A stretch of DNA of 64,000 bases from Branchiostoma floridae (GCF_000003815.2 NC_049985.1:18352432-18416431); one strand, 5' to 3'. Positions 36,771-49,084 are shown, counted from the stretch's first letter. Numbers and translations: made by a program. Notes: generated from the letters alone by a model not told the origin.

Positions 36771-39360
36771 AGATTCATGTCTTTGCCCTTTCCGACAAGT
36801 AAAGTTCTGTTTCTGGCCAGAGTGAAGGGTCCTGGAGAGGATTGAAAAATCTACACTTACATATATTCAGTATGGAGGGAACTTCAGCATGCATTGCCAA
36901 CCCCCTGCTAAGTTGGACATTCCCGTCCCTGCATCTCCCACCTAACAAGCCTTCTCGCTCCGTCCCTGACTGTAAACTGCTGCTGTTCCTGATTCCTCTT
37001 CTACTGCACACAAAGCCCCGGCCTCAGACAGGCTCAACTGACTCTCATTACTAAATGTTTGGATAGAAGTCCTGTCTGGACTCGGGAGACTTTACTGGTA
37101 TTCCTGATTTTTTCAATGTACTCTTATGTTCACGGTTTTCACTGTGATGTCTGTAACGTGAACATATCTTTACTGATAACAAATACAAATAGTACATGAG
37201 ACTTTTTTAATGCTGACCTGCCGCCACAGTGAACATTTAGTTCTGAGAACAAGTTAAATTTTCTCAGACCGTGAAAGTTTGGTACCGAGAAGACAAAGTG
37301 AATTACATTATACTTGTAGGTCTGTGAGGACATGTTTCCATTCAGCAGTTTTCCCTCCAGCACGGAGCAATTCTGAGTTATACTTCAGATAATTGTTTCT
37401 ATTGCAGTAAAATCTTTACAGTCTGTTCTTAATGTCCTGGTTCATTACGTGTAGGTTCCCTGTGGAGACAGTAAGTTGTAGAACCTTCAAAGCTGTTACT
37501 GTTAATGCAGCAGGACTGAGATAGTACACAGGGATGCCTGCAGGCACTTAGCACTAAGAGCAGAGTGATCAGCTAGTTTCACAACCTGTTAGACAAGCTA
37601 TGCTGATGAAGGTTTGACATCCAGGTAATAAGATATGCCAATAAGCAGTAAGACAAGATGATCTTGACATATTATGGAGCCTTTGCTGTTTTATTCAAAG
37701 GCTTTAAATGTTGATGTGCGGATGTTACATCTTGATACTAATGCAATTTCACTGAGCATTTTTCCAAGAACGTCTTAAATTTCTCATTAATAAGACACCA
37801 AAAAGAGAACACTTCACAAGATTTTTTTCTACAAAAAATACTGTGCTAACACACAGCCCCCATATTTCCATACCAGACATGAGGCAGTAGATTGGTATGA
37901 AATGACCCCCCCCCCCCCTGCCATCCCCATCTGAAGTTGTTCGTACCAGGATTGGATTAACCATAAATCTTTCCTCTCCACGTCTTTTCACAGCCAGATG
38001 CACAACATACAATCAGGCCATTTCAAGTCACTCATTGCTTCTCGGTCACTCCAAATCAAAAATGCCAGAGAATGTTAAAAAAAAGTGACAAGCTTATGTT
38101 ATAGGCCTAGTCGGATCTTTCTACTTGCATGGATACTCTCTGAAATTGCATGGTTTAAGGTAAGGACTTTCCTCTCAGACTCTGTTTTCATATAGATTTT
38201 CAAATTTAGCTTTTTGGGGGGGGAAATTCAAGAACCATCCAATTCAATTGGACTGGACTACGCATCAAGGCAATTCAGATCTTGAAATTCTTGGTCCATA
38301 ATCTTCAAGTGCATCACATAAAAGACGTACAGAATATCCTTGCCGGTCGTTTACATGCACTAAATGCAGGCACCGATTTGTACCAGTTTTGGCCAGCCGA
38401 GCTGAAAATTGGATGAAGTTAAACTGCGCATGTAAAAAACCATCAATACGGGAATGTTCTGGAACACAGGACGACTGTACACAAATGTACCGCTCTACGC
38501 ACCTCAATCAGCAAGGTTTGGGCAAGAATACGGGAAGCTATTTCCTGTTCATCTCCAGATTGTTTGCTGTCTCAAAGAAAGATGGTACTTAGCCAAATCA
38601 ACTTTGCTGGAATATTCATACATCTCTAAACAAAACCAACCAAAGGTTACGATTCATTTTCAAACTCATTTCAAACCATATCAGTCACTTTTCCGATCAT
38701 CACACCAAGAATATTTCCCAAAAACAAATCCATACTTACTTAACACCAATTGTTCATGGAGTGTTTGTGAAATCCATACCACAGAACCTGAAGAGGACAC
38801 CGGTTCTTGTCTAAAGCTGACCGGCCGTAGATCCCGAGGTCTCTCTTCTCCAGACCAAGCAGACAGATTTGCTTACCAGACAATTTTCGGTTGCCGCCAA
38901 TTCTGTCATGAACCGTCTCGCAGAAATCCTGAAACTCGATTACGATTCACGTCCAGGTAATTTGACACCAGAGACGGCAGCAGACGGCATCCTGAAGGGG
39001 CGCTCGTCTCACGGAAATCCTGCAAGTTCAGTTAACCCCTGGTCTGCTAAGGTAGCTGTTAGGCTCCAAATTTGCACAAGTCACAGGTTAGGAAGTAAGA
39101 AGAGGGTTAAGATTTGCATCCAGAACGTCCCACCCGAGAAACAACAGCAGATGGCAGAAGACCGGTGTTGGAAAGCGATGACGTCGTCTGTGACCGTCAA
39201 GACGGAACCTTGGCGTAACTCGCACCGGCGAAGATACTGACTAATTGAACTGGAAGACTACACGGAATAGGACGACATAAAACCATAATTCTGAGCCTTT
39301 GTGGCGTCCGGCCCATCCGCGGCAGCCCATTTGGTGAGGTATGTCCAGAAAAGGGGTAAT
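36771..39360. other. Intron sequence without recognised gene
   Basis: It has a C run at 37908-37919, a G run at 38213-38222 and an open plus-strand stretch of 168 codons (38454-38960) without any motif. No exon or well-defined repeat was recognised. Confidence 0.5.
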
Positions 39361-39361
39361 T

Positions 39362-40650
39362 GTACGAAGTTAGTGTGTACGAACTTGTACGAACTTGTAC
39401 GAAGTTAAAGGTAGATATAGACCGTAATCGGTAAACTTCGGAAGTTTTAAGTGACGTCATCTAACTTTGTACAGGTAGGCCGGGTTGGTGTACGATGTAC
39501 GATGTACGAACTTAAAAAATTTAACTTAGTACATAGGAGAAGGGTTGATGTACGATGTACGATGTACGAACTTAAAAAATCTAACTTAGTACAGAGGGGC
39601 AGGGTTGGTGTACGATGTACGATGTACGAACTTAAAAAATCTAACTTAGTTCAGAGGGGCAGGGTTGATGTACGATGTACGATGTACGAACTTAAAAAAT
39701 CTAACTTAGTACAGAGGGGCAGGGTTGGTGTACGATGTACGATGTACGAACTTAAAAAATCTAACTTAGTACATAGGGGCAGGGTTGATGTACGATGTAC
39801 GATGTACGAACTTAAAAATCTAACTTAGTACAGAGGGGCAGGGTTGATGTACGATGTACGATGTACGAACTTAAAAATCTAACTTAGTACAGAGGGGTAG
39901 GATTGATGTACGATGTACGATGTACGAACTTAAAAAATCTAACTTAGTACAGAGGGGCAGGGTTGGTGTACGATGTACGATGTACGAACTTAAAAATCTA
40001 ACTTAGTACAGAGGGGCAGGCTTGGTGTACGATGTACGATGTACGAACTTAAAAATCTAACTTAGTACAGAGGGGCAGGGTTGATGTACGTACACAATGT
40101 TCGAGAAGAGAGAAAACTGGAGAGAGCAGGACTGCTGACCTTGTAAATTATCAAAAATAAATGTTCAACAAAAGATAAATGCAATACATGTTGCATTTTT
40201 ATTATTTTCAGACAAAACATCGTTATTCTACATGTTTCACATTTACCATGTGCGACAGGTGAAAGTAGAATAAAATGCTGCGTACAGAGTTAGCATAACC
40301 CACAGCATAATCAAAATATCTTAACTTCGTACATCGTACATTAGGTCCGCCCCATGTACGAACTTAGCATAACCCACAAAATAGAAAAATCTTAACTTCG
40401 AACATCGTACATCGTACATTAGGTCCGCCCCATGTACGAACTTAGCAAAACCCACAAAGTAGAAAACATATTAACTTCGAACATCGTACATCGTACATTA
40501 GGTCCGCCCCATGTACGAACTTAGCGTAGCTACGTCACAGATAATTGTCGACGTTTCCCGAACTTTGCCGACAGCGGTTGTCGGAAGTCGTCGGAAGCTA
40601 GAAGTTGTCGGAAATTACGTGTGATGTAGGCTGATCCAAACTTCGTACAT
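39362..40650. repeat. 60-bp minisatellite flanked by inverted copies of its core
   Basis: Ten to eleven units of 60 bp (59 in some) run from about 39470 to 40090: TAACTTAGTACAGAGGGGCA, GGGTTGGTGTACGATGTACG, ATGTACGAACTTAAAAAATC. From 40310 to 40525, three units of about 80 bp carry the core inverted (TTAACTTCGAACATCGTACA, TCGTACATTAGGTCCGCCCC) together with ATGTACGAACTTAGC. The region begins with GTACGAAGTTAG and ends with AAACTTCGTACAT, also inverted. It may be a foldback-type element with an internal minisatellite. Confidence 0.8.
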
Positions 40651-41049
40651 TTCACCCATTTCTGGACATGTATGCATTTGGTGGGGGAACTTCCCCGCTT
40701 TGCCGTGCCAAATTGTACGGTCGTGGAGTCTGCGACCATTTGGAGCTGATCGCTTGACTGGTCTACCGATTGAAACTATTTATTCCAACATGGAGGGAGG
40801 GGGGCAGTCAGGACGCATTCACATTTAATGTGGTGTTCCATTGACAGCTGGGGTGTCATTAAAGCGGTTGTAAAGCCACACCAAATTATTTCCTTCCATC
40901 CCTAAATTGTAAATTCTAGCATCCTTCAAACAATATGAGGTCTGGTAAGAAAAGTTGTGACTGACTACATTCACTACCTGAAGCTGTGTGTGCCAAGGGG
41001 CGGACTTTCCCAGCTAAACATAATCCTTTTAAGTTTGAGGACCAAGAAA

Positions 41050-41640
41050 TTAAATTGGTGTGTGATTGAATAAGTTCCACTTACAAAACAAATCTTCATC
41101 AAACCAGGTAAACACCAACAATTGAGTACACCAGCACTGATGCTGCAAACTCTGTTTAAAACTACAGATGGACAGAACTTACTTCTACTGGTATATGACA
41201 TATTTATCAAACAAAAGCACTACTACTGATACCTTGATGATAAGTATGATATAACAACAGAATACAACTACATCAAAGCACTGCTCCTGAAATGGGTGCA
41301 AACTCTGTTACAACTGCAGAAGACCAGAACCTACTTCCACTGGAATACCAAATGAACACCAAGCACTACTGACATGTTACTGATGACTAAGCTAAAACTT
41401 CTGAAGCATAAGCACAGAATGAATGAATGAGGCACAGCCCCTGTGATATGTGCAAACTCTAATGAAACTGCAGACGAACAGACTTACATCTACTGGCATA
41501 CCAGATGAACATCAAGTAGCACTACTGATACATGTACATGCGTATGTTACTAATGACTAGGCTAAAAATTCTAACCAAACACTAAAACATATGCATAAGC
41601 AATGCCCCTGTGATGTGTGCAAACTAAAAAAAACCTGCAG
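41050..41640. repeat. Tandem repeat of about 150 bp, four copies
   Basis: GCAAACTCTGTTAAAACTGC-like, CTTACTTCTACTGGTATA-like and GCACTACTGATAC blocks recur at about 41145, 41300, 41450 and 41620. The copies are diverged. Confidence 0.82.
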
Positions 41641-43129
41641 AACTTTCATCTCTTGGCAAATTTACCAGATCTATACTGATATGTTGCCAAGTTTGTTAAC
41701 TGCAGATTATGCCTCCACATTTCATCAACTCTCTCCATCCCATCAGCACTTAATCCCAGGAATGGAGGAGAATAATGGGTGCCTAAAGGGTTGGAACAAA
41801 GTCGGAACATAACTCCTGATACACTCCATAATGTGAATACCATCTCCGAGTGCCCTCGGGTCAGCTTAATATCTCATAAACCTGAGGAGATAAATTTCCT
41901 CACACATAAACGTCAGGCAAGTAATCCTGCAGGATCAAGACATATACGCACACCGATGTTGGAACAACGCGCGTCAGATCATCCGGCGAACGCAACACGA
42001 GCCGGGCATTCAGACTGGTATTGGCAGAATAATTCCTTAATAAAGTACACCCTTCATTGGAATTCTGCGCCACGCCAGCCGACCATAAGCTGTATATAAG
42101 GCCTGTCTGCTGTTTGCACCGCCATAACTCTAGCTCAGCCAGCCAATAATGGCCCTGATATTGGACGGCCTGCAGACTTACATCAGGATACATGTCAGCA
42201 GGAAACTTCTGGAGTGATGTTATTGCAACTGCCGCTGTGATGTGTGGGACCAATTCAACAGTCTCAGACGATATTCAGGAAGTGTCAGGAAAACTGACGC
42301 CATCCAAATCCATTCCAAAATGCCAAATGTTCTATATAAAACTCTGGAGTGTACATGTACAGCCTATTCCTGACTTAACCTTTCCATTGTCTTCTATTCT
42401 TCTAAGACATAACTTTTTTTATCATCTGTGAGCCAGTACCTTCAGCATTTCACTACTGATGTTGCTAACCCCTTTTCTTTCTTCAGAAAACATTTTCATT
42501 TCTTGGTATGTTCAAGGAAATAATACTGACCTGAAATACAGTTTCCATGGTCAAATTTTGTCAGAATCTTAGATTGAAGTTTTCCTCCCAGCTCTGTTTT
42601 TGTCGGGGTCTTTTGCTAACTTAAACTTTCAATAGTCTAGGGATCACAGAAACAGATTGGCATGGCTTAGAGCTGACGTTACATTCACATGACTGGAACG
42701 CAGGATACATATTTTCTATCCTCCATTGACACCATCTGTGAAGATTCAGGTCTGTGATAGTCTGCTGCCATGCATCTGGCTTATCCAGATGGTGTTAGCG
42801 GCGATGCAGTCTCCAAGAACTGTGCGTACACTTCAATGTGCCAGAATCCACCGGCGCACGCAAGATAACATCAAAATGCAAAGGATTACATTAGCGCACG
42901 CGGAAATGCGTCAGGAAACCTACTTAAGAGGAAGAATTTATAACATCCCGCAGAGAGGAAGCAAAACTTCGGCCCAGAAAGCTGACTATGAGGAATCACA
43001 CGCTCACCAGAAGGGTCGCAATTAACGTTAACTTCGTTATGAAACGAGGCAGCAATCTATCTAAGCCATGGCGAACTGCCAACGTTGGCTTTATTACATT
43101 AGAGGAGTTCTCACCCGTTTCATCTTGTT

Positions 43130-43860
43130 GTAATTAGTGTCGGACTGGCCTCGCTATAGAAGGGGGCTTCAGTGCAACAGTTGAAATCACGTGTACAGTT
43201 TCCAAAAGTGATACATTTAGTTGTCCGTCGTGTATCTGTTACATCAAGATACCCTTCAATAGTAGCTACCGAAGGAGGCTTCGCTGCAACAGTTGAGATC
43301 ACATGATTTTAAACACACACAGGATGTACAGTTTGCACAAATGATACATTTAGCTGTCCATCGTATATCTATTTCATCAACTGAAGATACCCTTCAATTC
43401 TAGCTACAGAAGGAGGCTTCGATGCAACAGTTGAGATCACAGGATGTACACTTTGCAAGTCATACATACATGTACAGTTGTCCATTGTGTATCTGTTATA
43501 TCAAGATACCCTTTAAAAGTAGAGACAGAAGGAGGCTTCGATGCAACAGTTGAGATCACATGTTTTTAAACACACACAGGGTGTAGAGGTTTGCCAAAGT
43601 GATACATACAGTTGTCCATCGCGTATCTGTTATATCAACATTATGTGACACCCTTTAAAAGTAGCGACCGAAGGAGGTTTTGCAGCAACAGTTGAGATCA
43701 CATGTTTTCAAACACACACAGGATGTACAGTTTACAAAAATGATACATTTAACTGTCCATCGTATATATCTTTTCATCAACTGAAGATACCCTTCAAAAG
43801 TAGCTACCAGAGGAGGACTGTTTCTGAGTCTTCAAACACACCTGATGTACCGTTTGCTTA
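43130..43860. repeat. Tandem repeat of about 140 bp, five to six copies
   Basis: GAAGGAGGCTTCGATGCAAC, AGTTGAGATCACATG, AAACACACACAGGATGTACA, GTGATACATTTA, TGTCCATCGTATATCTGTTA and AAGATACCCTTCAAAAGTAG recur in order. The array is near the end of the 36.7 kb intron, before the PTB1 C-terminal exon copies. Confidence 0.93.
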
Positions 43861-43973
43861 AGTCAAAAAGTACACTCTGCTGACCATCCTGTACATTACA
43901 TTTGATCAGTCAATCATTCAACCAATCAATCAAAATTTTTACCAAAATTTCTACCAAATTTCACCAAACAAGA

Positions 43974-44020
43974 ACTCACCCTTTTGCAATATTGGCAATG
44001 TCTTAGGCAGGTGCCAATGC

Positions 44021-44085
<65 letters not shown>

Positions 44086-44160
44086 GCATTCAATAAGAGG
44101 CATTTGCACTTGAGCATTGGCAATGGTATTGGCAGGTGCTAACGCACAATCAATCCCAAC
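43974..44160 (-). repeat. Degenerate copies of the PTB1 C-terminal exon's donor edge, around an AATC run
   Basis: Two segments (about 43974-44025 and 44101-44151) resemble each other and the exon's 3' end. The shared core on the plus strand is TTGGCAATG, then TTGGCAGGTG or similar, and the outer one keeps ACTCACCCTT, which reads as the donor on the minus strand. Between them lies an (AATC)n tract of about 68 bp (44018-44085). Identity to the exon is only moderate. Confidence 0.62.
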
Positions 44161-44216
44161 CAATCAATCATTCAGTTTGATAAATCAATACAATCGATAA
44201 TCAGCAGCGGACTCAC

Positions 44217-44331
44217 CCTTGTGCAGATTTCGTGCAGAGCGTTGGCGATGGCTTTGGCAGGCGTGTCGCAGCGAAACACATGGCACTTGTGGGTGTGCGT
44301 CACTTTGTCTCGCGCCACATAGGCAAAGTCC
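44217..44331 (-). CDS. APBB: APBB exon: PTB1 domain, C-terminal part
   Basis: This 115-base exon encodes one base plus 38 codons. It begins [20 protein letters not shown] and continues [18 protein letters not shown]. It contains the last PTB strand ([15 protein letters not shown]) and the C-terminal helix that forms the peptide-binding groove. The acceptor is TTGCAG|GGAC and the donor is ACAAGG|GTGAGT, phase 0. The next exon follows only after a 36.7 kb intron. Degenerate copies of its 3' edge lie just downstream. Confidence 0.97.
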
Positions 44332-44339
44332 CTGCAACA

Positions 44340-44640
44340 GACGGGAGAGGGAGGGAAACTTGTTTTAGCGCGGGAACACTCATTTCCGCGCCGACGTCGT
44401 GTCGGGGAATACTAATGGGCCTTAATCACGGACCAGGTGCGAAGAAAATGTCCGCCCCTTTGACAAATTTCCGCGCGAATCGCGCAGCTATTTAATTTGT
44501 CTGGGCGGGGAGACGGAGAGAGGAAATTTCTGTGCCCCGGGGAGACGGCTCCATAACCCGTACGTCATCTGGACCCGGAATGTGCCGGTTTAGCCAAACG
44601 GCCGCTTCCATTGATTTTAGTGTGCCGTTAGGTACCTGAT
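44340..44640. promoter_or_regulatory. CpG-rich segment next to the PTB1 C-terminal exon
   Basis: The sequence is visibly richer in CpG than its surroundings (for example GCGCCGACGTCGTGTCGGGG and CGCGCGAATCGCGCAGC). It lies on the 5' side of the exon at 44331. It could be a conserved intronic control region or an internal promoter. No start site or TATA element can be assigned with confidence. Confidence 0.25.
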
Positions 44641-44644
44641 CTGG

Positions 44645-45000
44645 CACCTGGTGGATCGTGTATCACACAGGTGTACGGACTGAAGAGCAGTTTAATCTCA
44701 AGTATGGATGGAGACGAAATTGCTGTACAAAACTATGAGGGCTATGCCAAGAAAACGACTGAAGGGGTGGCGGTAGAGGTTTAATAAGACTTTGGATCAC
44801 ACAGGTGCACAGAGTGAAGAGTAGTTCAATCTGAAGTATGGATGGATGGAATCTCTATACAAGGCTATACCAAAAAGCAACAACTGAAGGGGTGGTGGTA
44901 GAGGTTTGAGGGAAAAAAATATTCTCCATAGATTTTTGATCAGACAGGAACACAGAGCAACAAACAGGTGAATTTGAAAGTATGGATGGGGATGGAATAA
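44645..45000. repeat. Tandem repeat of about 140 bp, three decayed copies
   Basis: ATCACACAGGTG(T/C)AC, GAGTGAAGAGTAGTT-like, AAGTATGGATGGA and ACTGAAGGGGTGGCGGTAGA recur at about 44660, 44795 and 44935. Confidence 0.83.
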
Positions 45001-46974
45001 TTACATTGTGAATTTATTTATTCATTAATTTACTGTAATTTGTTGTACAAGACCATGAAGGCTGTTCAACCAAACAACTGCATGCATAGTGACAATAGTT
45101 CACCTTTATCTTTTTGCAAGTTTAAAATGACAGAGTTTACAATGAAACATTTCAACATGGGAGCCTAAACATTGAATAGGACAGAAAGAAAACCTAAAGC
45201 TGGACACAGCCCTACTTCAGACTAACTATATGTACACCTACGTAATTCTGTTCTCCCCTCACAAGTAATGTAATATAGCGCAGCGGTAGATACGGGTACA
45301 TGCATGGATAATACATACCAGTAATACATGCCATGCACATATACATCAAGCAGTTAATCGTTAAGTACACGGCATTTGCTGCCTGCACGTGTACAGTTGT
45401 ATCTCACAGAGCCAGACAGTAGTATGGCACCTGTCTGCTGTGTCTCTTATGCGCAATTTACAAAATCTGGCTCTTGCAGATTACAGTACTGTTACGTTAA
45501 TCATGACGGACATTTGATTATGATTAAGACTGGTAGTTACCGTGACGCATGCAGTTTTAAGTTACAGTTAGAACATGTCTAGTGAGTAATTAAGCTGGGA
45601 TACAGTCAAGTTGAACATTCTTGCACACTTTTGTAACTGCAGGCATTACTGTAGACTTACTTCTGATATAAGTTTAAACTAAGTTCATCAAAATGCATTT
45701 TGTTGTTTAAGATGATGCTATGAAAAATAGTGAGTCCGTAGGTTGCAAACCTACTGTTATTTTTGTTAAGCCTGTCGGACTAGATTTATTCTTAGCAGCA
45801 CAGACCGAATAGTCGGATTGAAGTTTTCTACCCTGTCCTCTGCTATCATGATCTTCATTTGCTATACTTTCACATTCACATTTCAGTGACCCGAGGAAAT
45901 AAATTGATATGTCCTAATCTTCTGAAAGATTTGCAAGAAATGGTAAAAAAAAGTTTGAAAGAGTTGCTAGCTCAGAGAAATGCTGCCTTGTACTGAATCT
46001 CATCTTCCAAAAAGTGTAAAAAAACCTGTCTAACTTGTATAACGTTTGCCACATGGATGTTTTCATTCATTCAAATTTTTGTTTTCTTTTGCCACAGGGG
46101 CTAGTCACTGCTTTCAACTGAGGCAGTAGAATTGTTGATGTGTTTTTGATTTGACATTCTTATTTTGTGAGATTTCCATTCAATCATCTATATGGGGTGT
46201 ATGATTTATTCATGTGCAATTATCAGATCATTTGTGTCATTGTATATTGCTCCATAATGATATTAACTGGTTGTGTGAAAGAAAACTCTACTATCCCCCT
46301 CAAGTTCAAGTGTGCAAGACCTGTCCAACATGCCTGTGCCATTTTTTTTAATGTGTTAACCACAAGACAGTAGTAAATAGAGGTCATGCGTTACCTTTCT
46401 CTGCACAGATAGGGTGCGACAAAGAGACAGATTGAGAGAGCATCTCTTAGTGACGCCAAGCAAGACCGAGGGAACAAACACGAACAGGAGAGTCGGACAG
46501 CAAACAGTCAACGCCATGGTTTCAACTGTGTCGTTAGGTGTGTACAACTAACAACCGTCGTCAAGGGCAACGGGGTAACGGTCAAGGTTTGAAGTCACCT
46601 TGTTGTCAAGTCAACAATTGTCAGTGTAAAGGAGTTTGGTGAATACTTTTTTTCCCTTTCTGTAAGTTTTCCAAATGTTGGTGTTCCTGGACCAGTAGAA
46701 GTAGGTTCTGGTCTTCTACAGTTTTAACTCATTTCAGGAGCAGTGCTTTGGTGTAGCTGTATTCTGTTGTTTTATCATACTTATCATCAAGGTATCAGTA
46801 GTGGTGATTCTTTAGATAAATATGTCACATGCTATTTGAGAGAAATATGGCTATAATTTATAATTTGAGTTGGGGTTAATCTGCAGGGTCAATCTTGTAC
46901 TGTCAATTTTGAAAAAATAAATTTTCCATACGGCAAATAGCAGTCGATCGAGCACCTGGACATGATTTCGTAAA
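45001..46974. other. Intron sequence between PTB1 exons, no recognised gene
   Basis: It contains a fragment of the dispersed TTTTCCTCCCAGCTCT family near 45815 and otherwise ordinary sequence. This intron is where mammals place a 6-nt neuronal microexon. A 6-nt exon cannot be recognised by eye. Confidence 0.5.
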
Positions 46975-47110
46975 AAGATGGACGTTTCAGGTAACATCCA
47001 CTACCTTTCGCCAGAGTCACTGATGAAAAGTAGTGGAATATTGCTACCTGAAAACTTGTAACAAAATCATATCCAGTTGCTTGACTAACTGCCATTTGGC
47101 CTACCTTACT
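46975..47110. repeat. Dispersed repeat with CACTACCTTTCG and CATATCCAGTTGC
   Basis: It has GACGTTTCAGGTAACATCCA, CTACCTTTCGCCAGAGTCAC and ATATCCAGTTGCTTGACTAA. Inverted blocks (GGTAACAT.CACTAC / GTAGTGGAATATTGCTACC) point to a hairpin-forming element. Relatives are at 9740 and 63140. Confidence 0.7.
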
Positions 47111-47439
47111 CCATAGATGTCTAACTTCATCGACGTAAATTTTCCAACATTTATAAAATCTATGACATCTATGAAATACCAACTTTGCACATGCATCGAA
47201 GTTGACTTCAAACCTTGCTTGTGAGGTGTACTTGATGTTGTACTGAGTTCTGAAGGTGTAGGGCAAGACTTACAATTTCTGGCACAAGCAATCCGACAGT
47301 ACTACGGTAACCGTGGTAACCGTACACTGTTATGGGCAACACACAGTCTTGATGAGGCATTGTGGAATTAGTAGACTGACTCAAGAGGCAAGGCATTATC
47401 AACGTCAGGAGCAAACATCAGTCAAGGCAAGGCCACTCT

Positions 47440-47815
47440 CGGCGTACAATTCCTTTCTTGTTGTACAATCTTTTTATTGTCGTACAATTCTTCGTTCAGA
47501 GCACAATTTTTGTGTGTGTACAATTTGTTTTTGTGCCACAATTCTATTTTTGGAATACAATTCTTTTGTTGTCTGTGTACAATTCTTTTTATGGAGTACA
47601 ATTCTTTTTTGTCGTAAAAATCATTATTTCTTGTAGAATTCCTATTTTGTCATACAATTATTTTTTGTTGTTGTACAATTTTTTTTTGTGGTACAATTCT
47701 TTATTGGAGTACAATTCTTTCATTTGAGTGCAATTCTTTTCCTATGAAATAATTGTGTTGTTAAAGTATAATTCTTTTCTTGTCATACAATATTCTTTTT
47801 CTTTGGACAGTCTAC
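47440..47815. repeat. T-rich array of TACAATTCTTTT motifs
   Basis: About sixteen occurrences of (G)TACAATTCTTTT or close variants are spaced 15-27 bp, separated by TTGTTGT- or GGAGT-like spacers. It is a strongly T-rich, drifting minisatellite in the intron between PTB1 exons. Confidence 0.88.
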
Positions 47816-48945
47816 AGCAGAACCGACCATGGACAATACTTCTACTGCACCCTTCTTCTGTTACAAGACAGTTAACTCATCGTACCACGAAAGTGGCCGG
47901 GCCCTTACCAATCACAACGGAGAATGTTAGGTCTGCAATTGGCTGCTAACTTTTCCCATTTCCTGGGTACGGCATGCCCTTATACGGATATCATCATACA
48001 CGTGAGAGCAAGCAAGTCAAGGCAGAACGGGTCTTCCAATTGCAGAATGCCTCAACAATGGATGGCTCTGTCCTTTACAACACAGATAGCGAACAGGCAG
48101 GCATGACATGCTGGCACAGAGCAGGCATTGCGACTACTGGAGACCATAGTAACGTTACATATAACGGCAAGCAGCACACAGAAGAAGCAAGGCTTAACGC
48201 TGCAGAAGTAAACCCACAATAAGCAGGAGAAAACATTGTTGTACATAGGAAATGGGTAATGATGCAGGTATATAGGTATAGCATGGCTAGAGCATGAACA
48301 TTGCTGAAAAATAGGATGAATATCATCAGGAACAATTTGATGCCAAGGACTGGAAAACTAACGTAATCAGCAATTTTACATTTTAGGTCTTTTTGAAAAA
48401 TTTGACCTCTGTGGTAAATGAGTGATAAATAATATCGACTTCAAGAGTTTTATATCAAACAGAATAACCAATATCATATGTCTGAAATCATAACCATAAA
48501 CTTTAGCTCTTTTCAGATATAATAAAAGTTTGTAAAACACATGGTTGCAAAGATTTCTGTCATTTCAACATCAATGGCTGTACATGTACATTCAATTTTG
48601 CTAAAAAAAGTCAATGCAATAAAAAGAACCATTAAAACAGAACCTCAGCACACTCTGGTGTCTCATGATGCTAATCCAAAAATTAGCAACATAAAAGATA
48701 TCCTAGTGTCTCAAAATTTCCTTGAATTTTGCACTTTTTGTCTTACTCTGTCTTCAAGATTGTAAAAAAAAACGTTTGAAACAAACTACAGGAATAAGAC
48801 ACAGTCAGGAAAACACAGCAACAAACACAACAAAGAAGAAGCAGTTCCAGTAAAAAAACAAACTGTATGACTAAGTGAGAAGATGAAGAAGCGTAATGTG
48901 ATACAGGACAGGGTAGGGCGGGGCATGCAGGGTTGCTAGGATACC
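47816..48945. other. Intron sequence without recognised feature
   Basis: No repeat or exon was recognised up to the donor of the PTB1 middle exon. Confidence 0.5.
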
Positions 48946-48948
48946 TAC

Positions 48949-49076
48949 CTTCCGTTATCACGCCCCACGCCCCACACCCTGATCTGGGGGATGGGCTGAA
49001 CGTGGAGGACCTTCCTGTCTGTCGGGTCCAGCAGTTTCAGGTCCTCGCCTTCCAGAACCATGAACATATCCTTACC
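48949..49076 (-). CDS. APBB: APBB exon: PTB1 domain, middle part
   Basis: This 128-base exon encodes 42 residues plus two bases. It begins GKDMFMVLEGEDLKLLDP and ends with QIRVWGVGRDNG, a hallmark of the Fe65 PTB1 central strands. The acceptor is TTACAG|GGTAAGG, phase 0, and the donor is CGGAAG|GTAGGT. The last two bases AG join the G of the next exon to give Arg, so the protein reads [14 protein letters not shown] across the junction. In mammals a two-residue neuronal microexon of APBB1 is inserted at about this point. Confidence 0.97.
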
Positions 49077-49084
49077 CTGTAACA

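Noticed and set aside
38454-38960. Plus-strand ORF of 168 codons
   Set aside because: No recognised motif, no clear splice sites, composition like non-coding DNA. Not enough to call a gene.
39451-39828. ORF with six 20-residue repeats (RRVDVRCTMYELK type)
   Set aside because: The 60-bp period keeps a frame open until a 59-bp unit breaks it. There is no start context, domain or splice signal.
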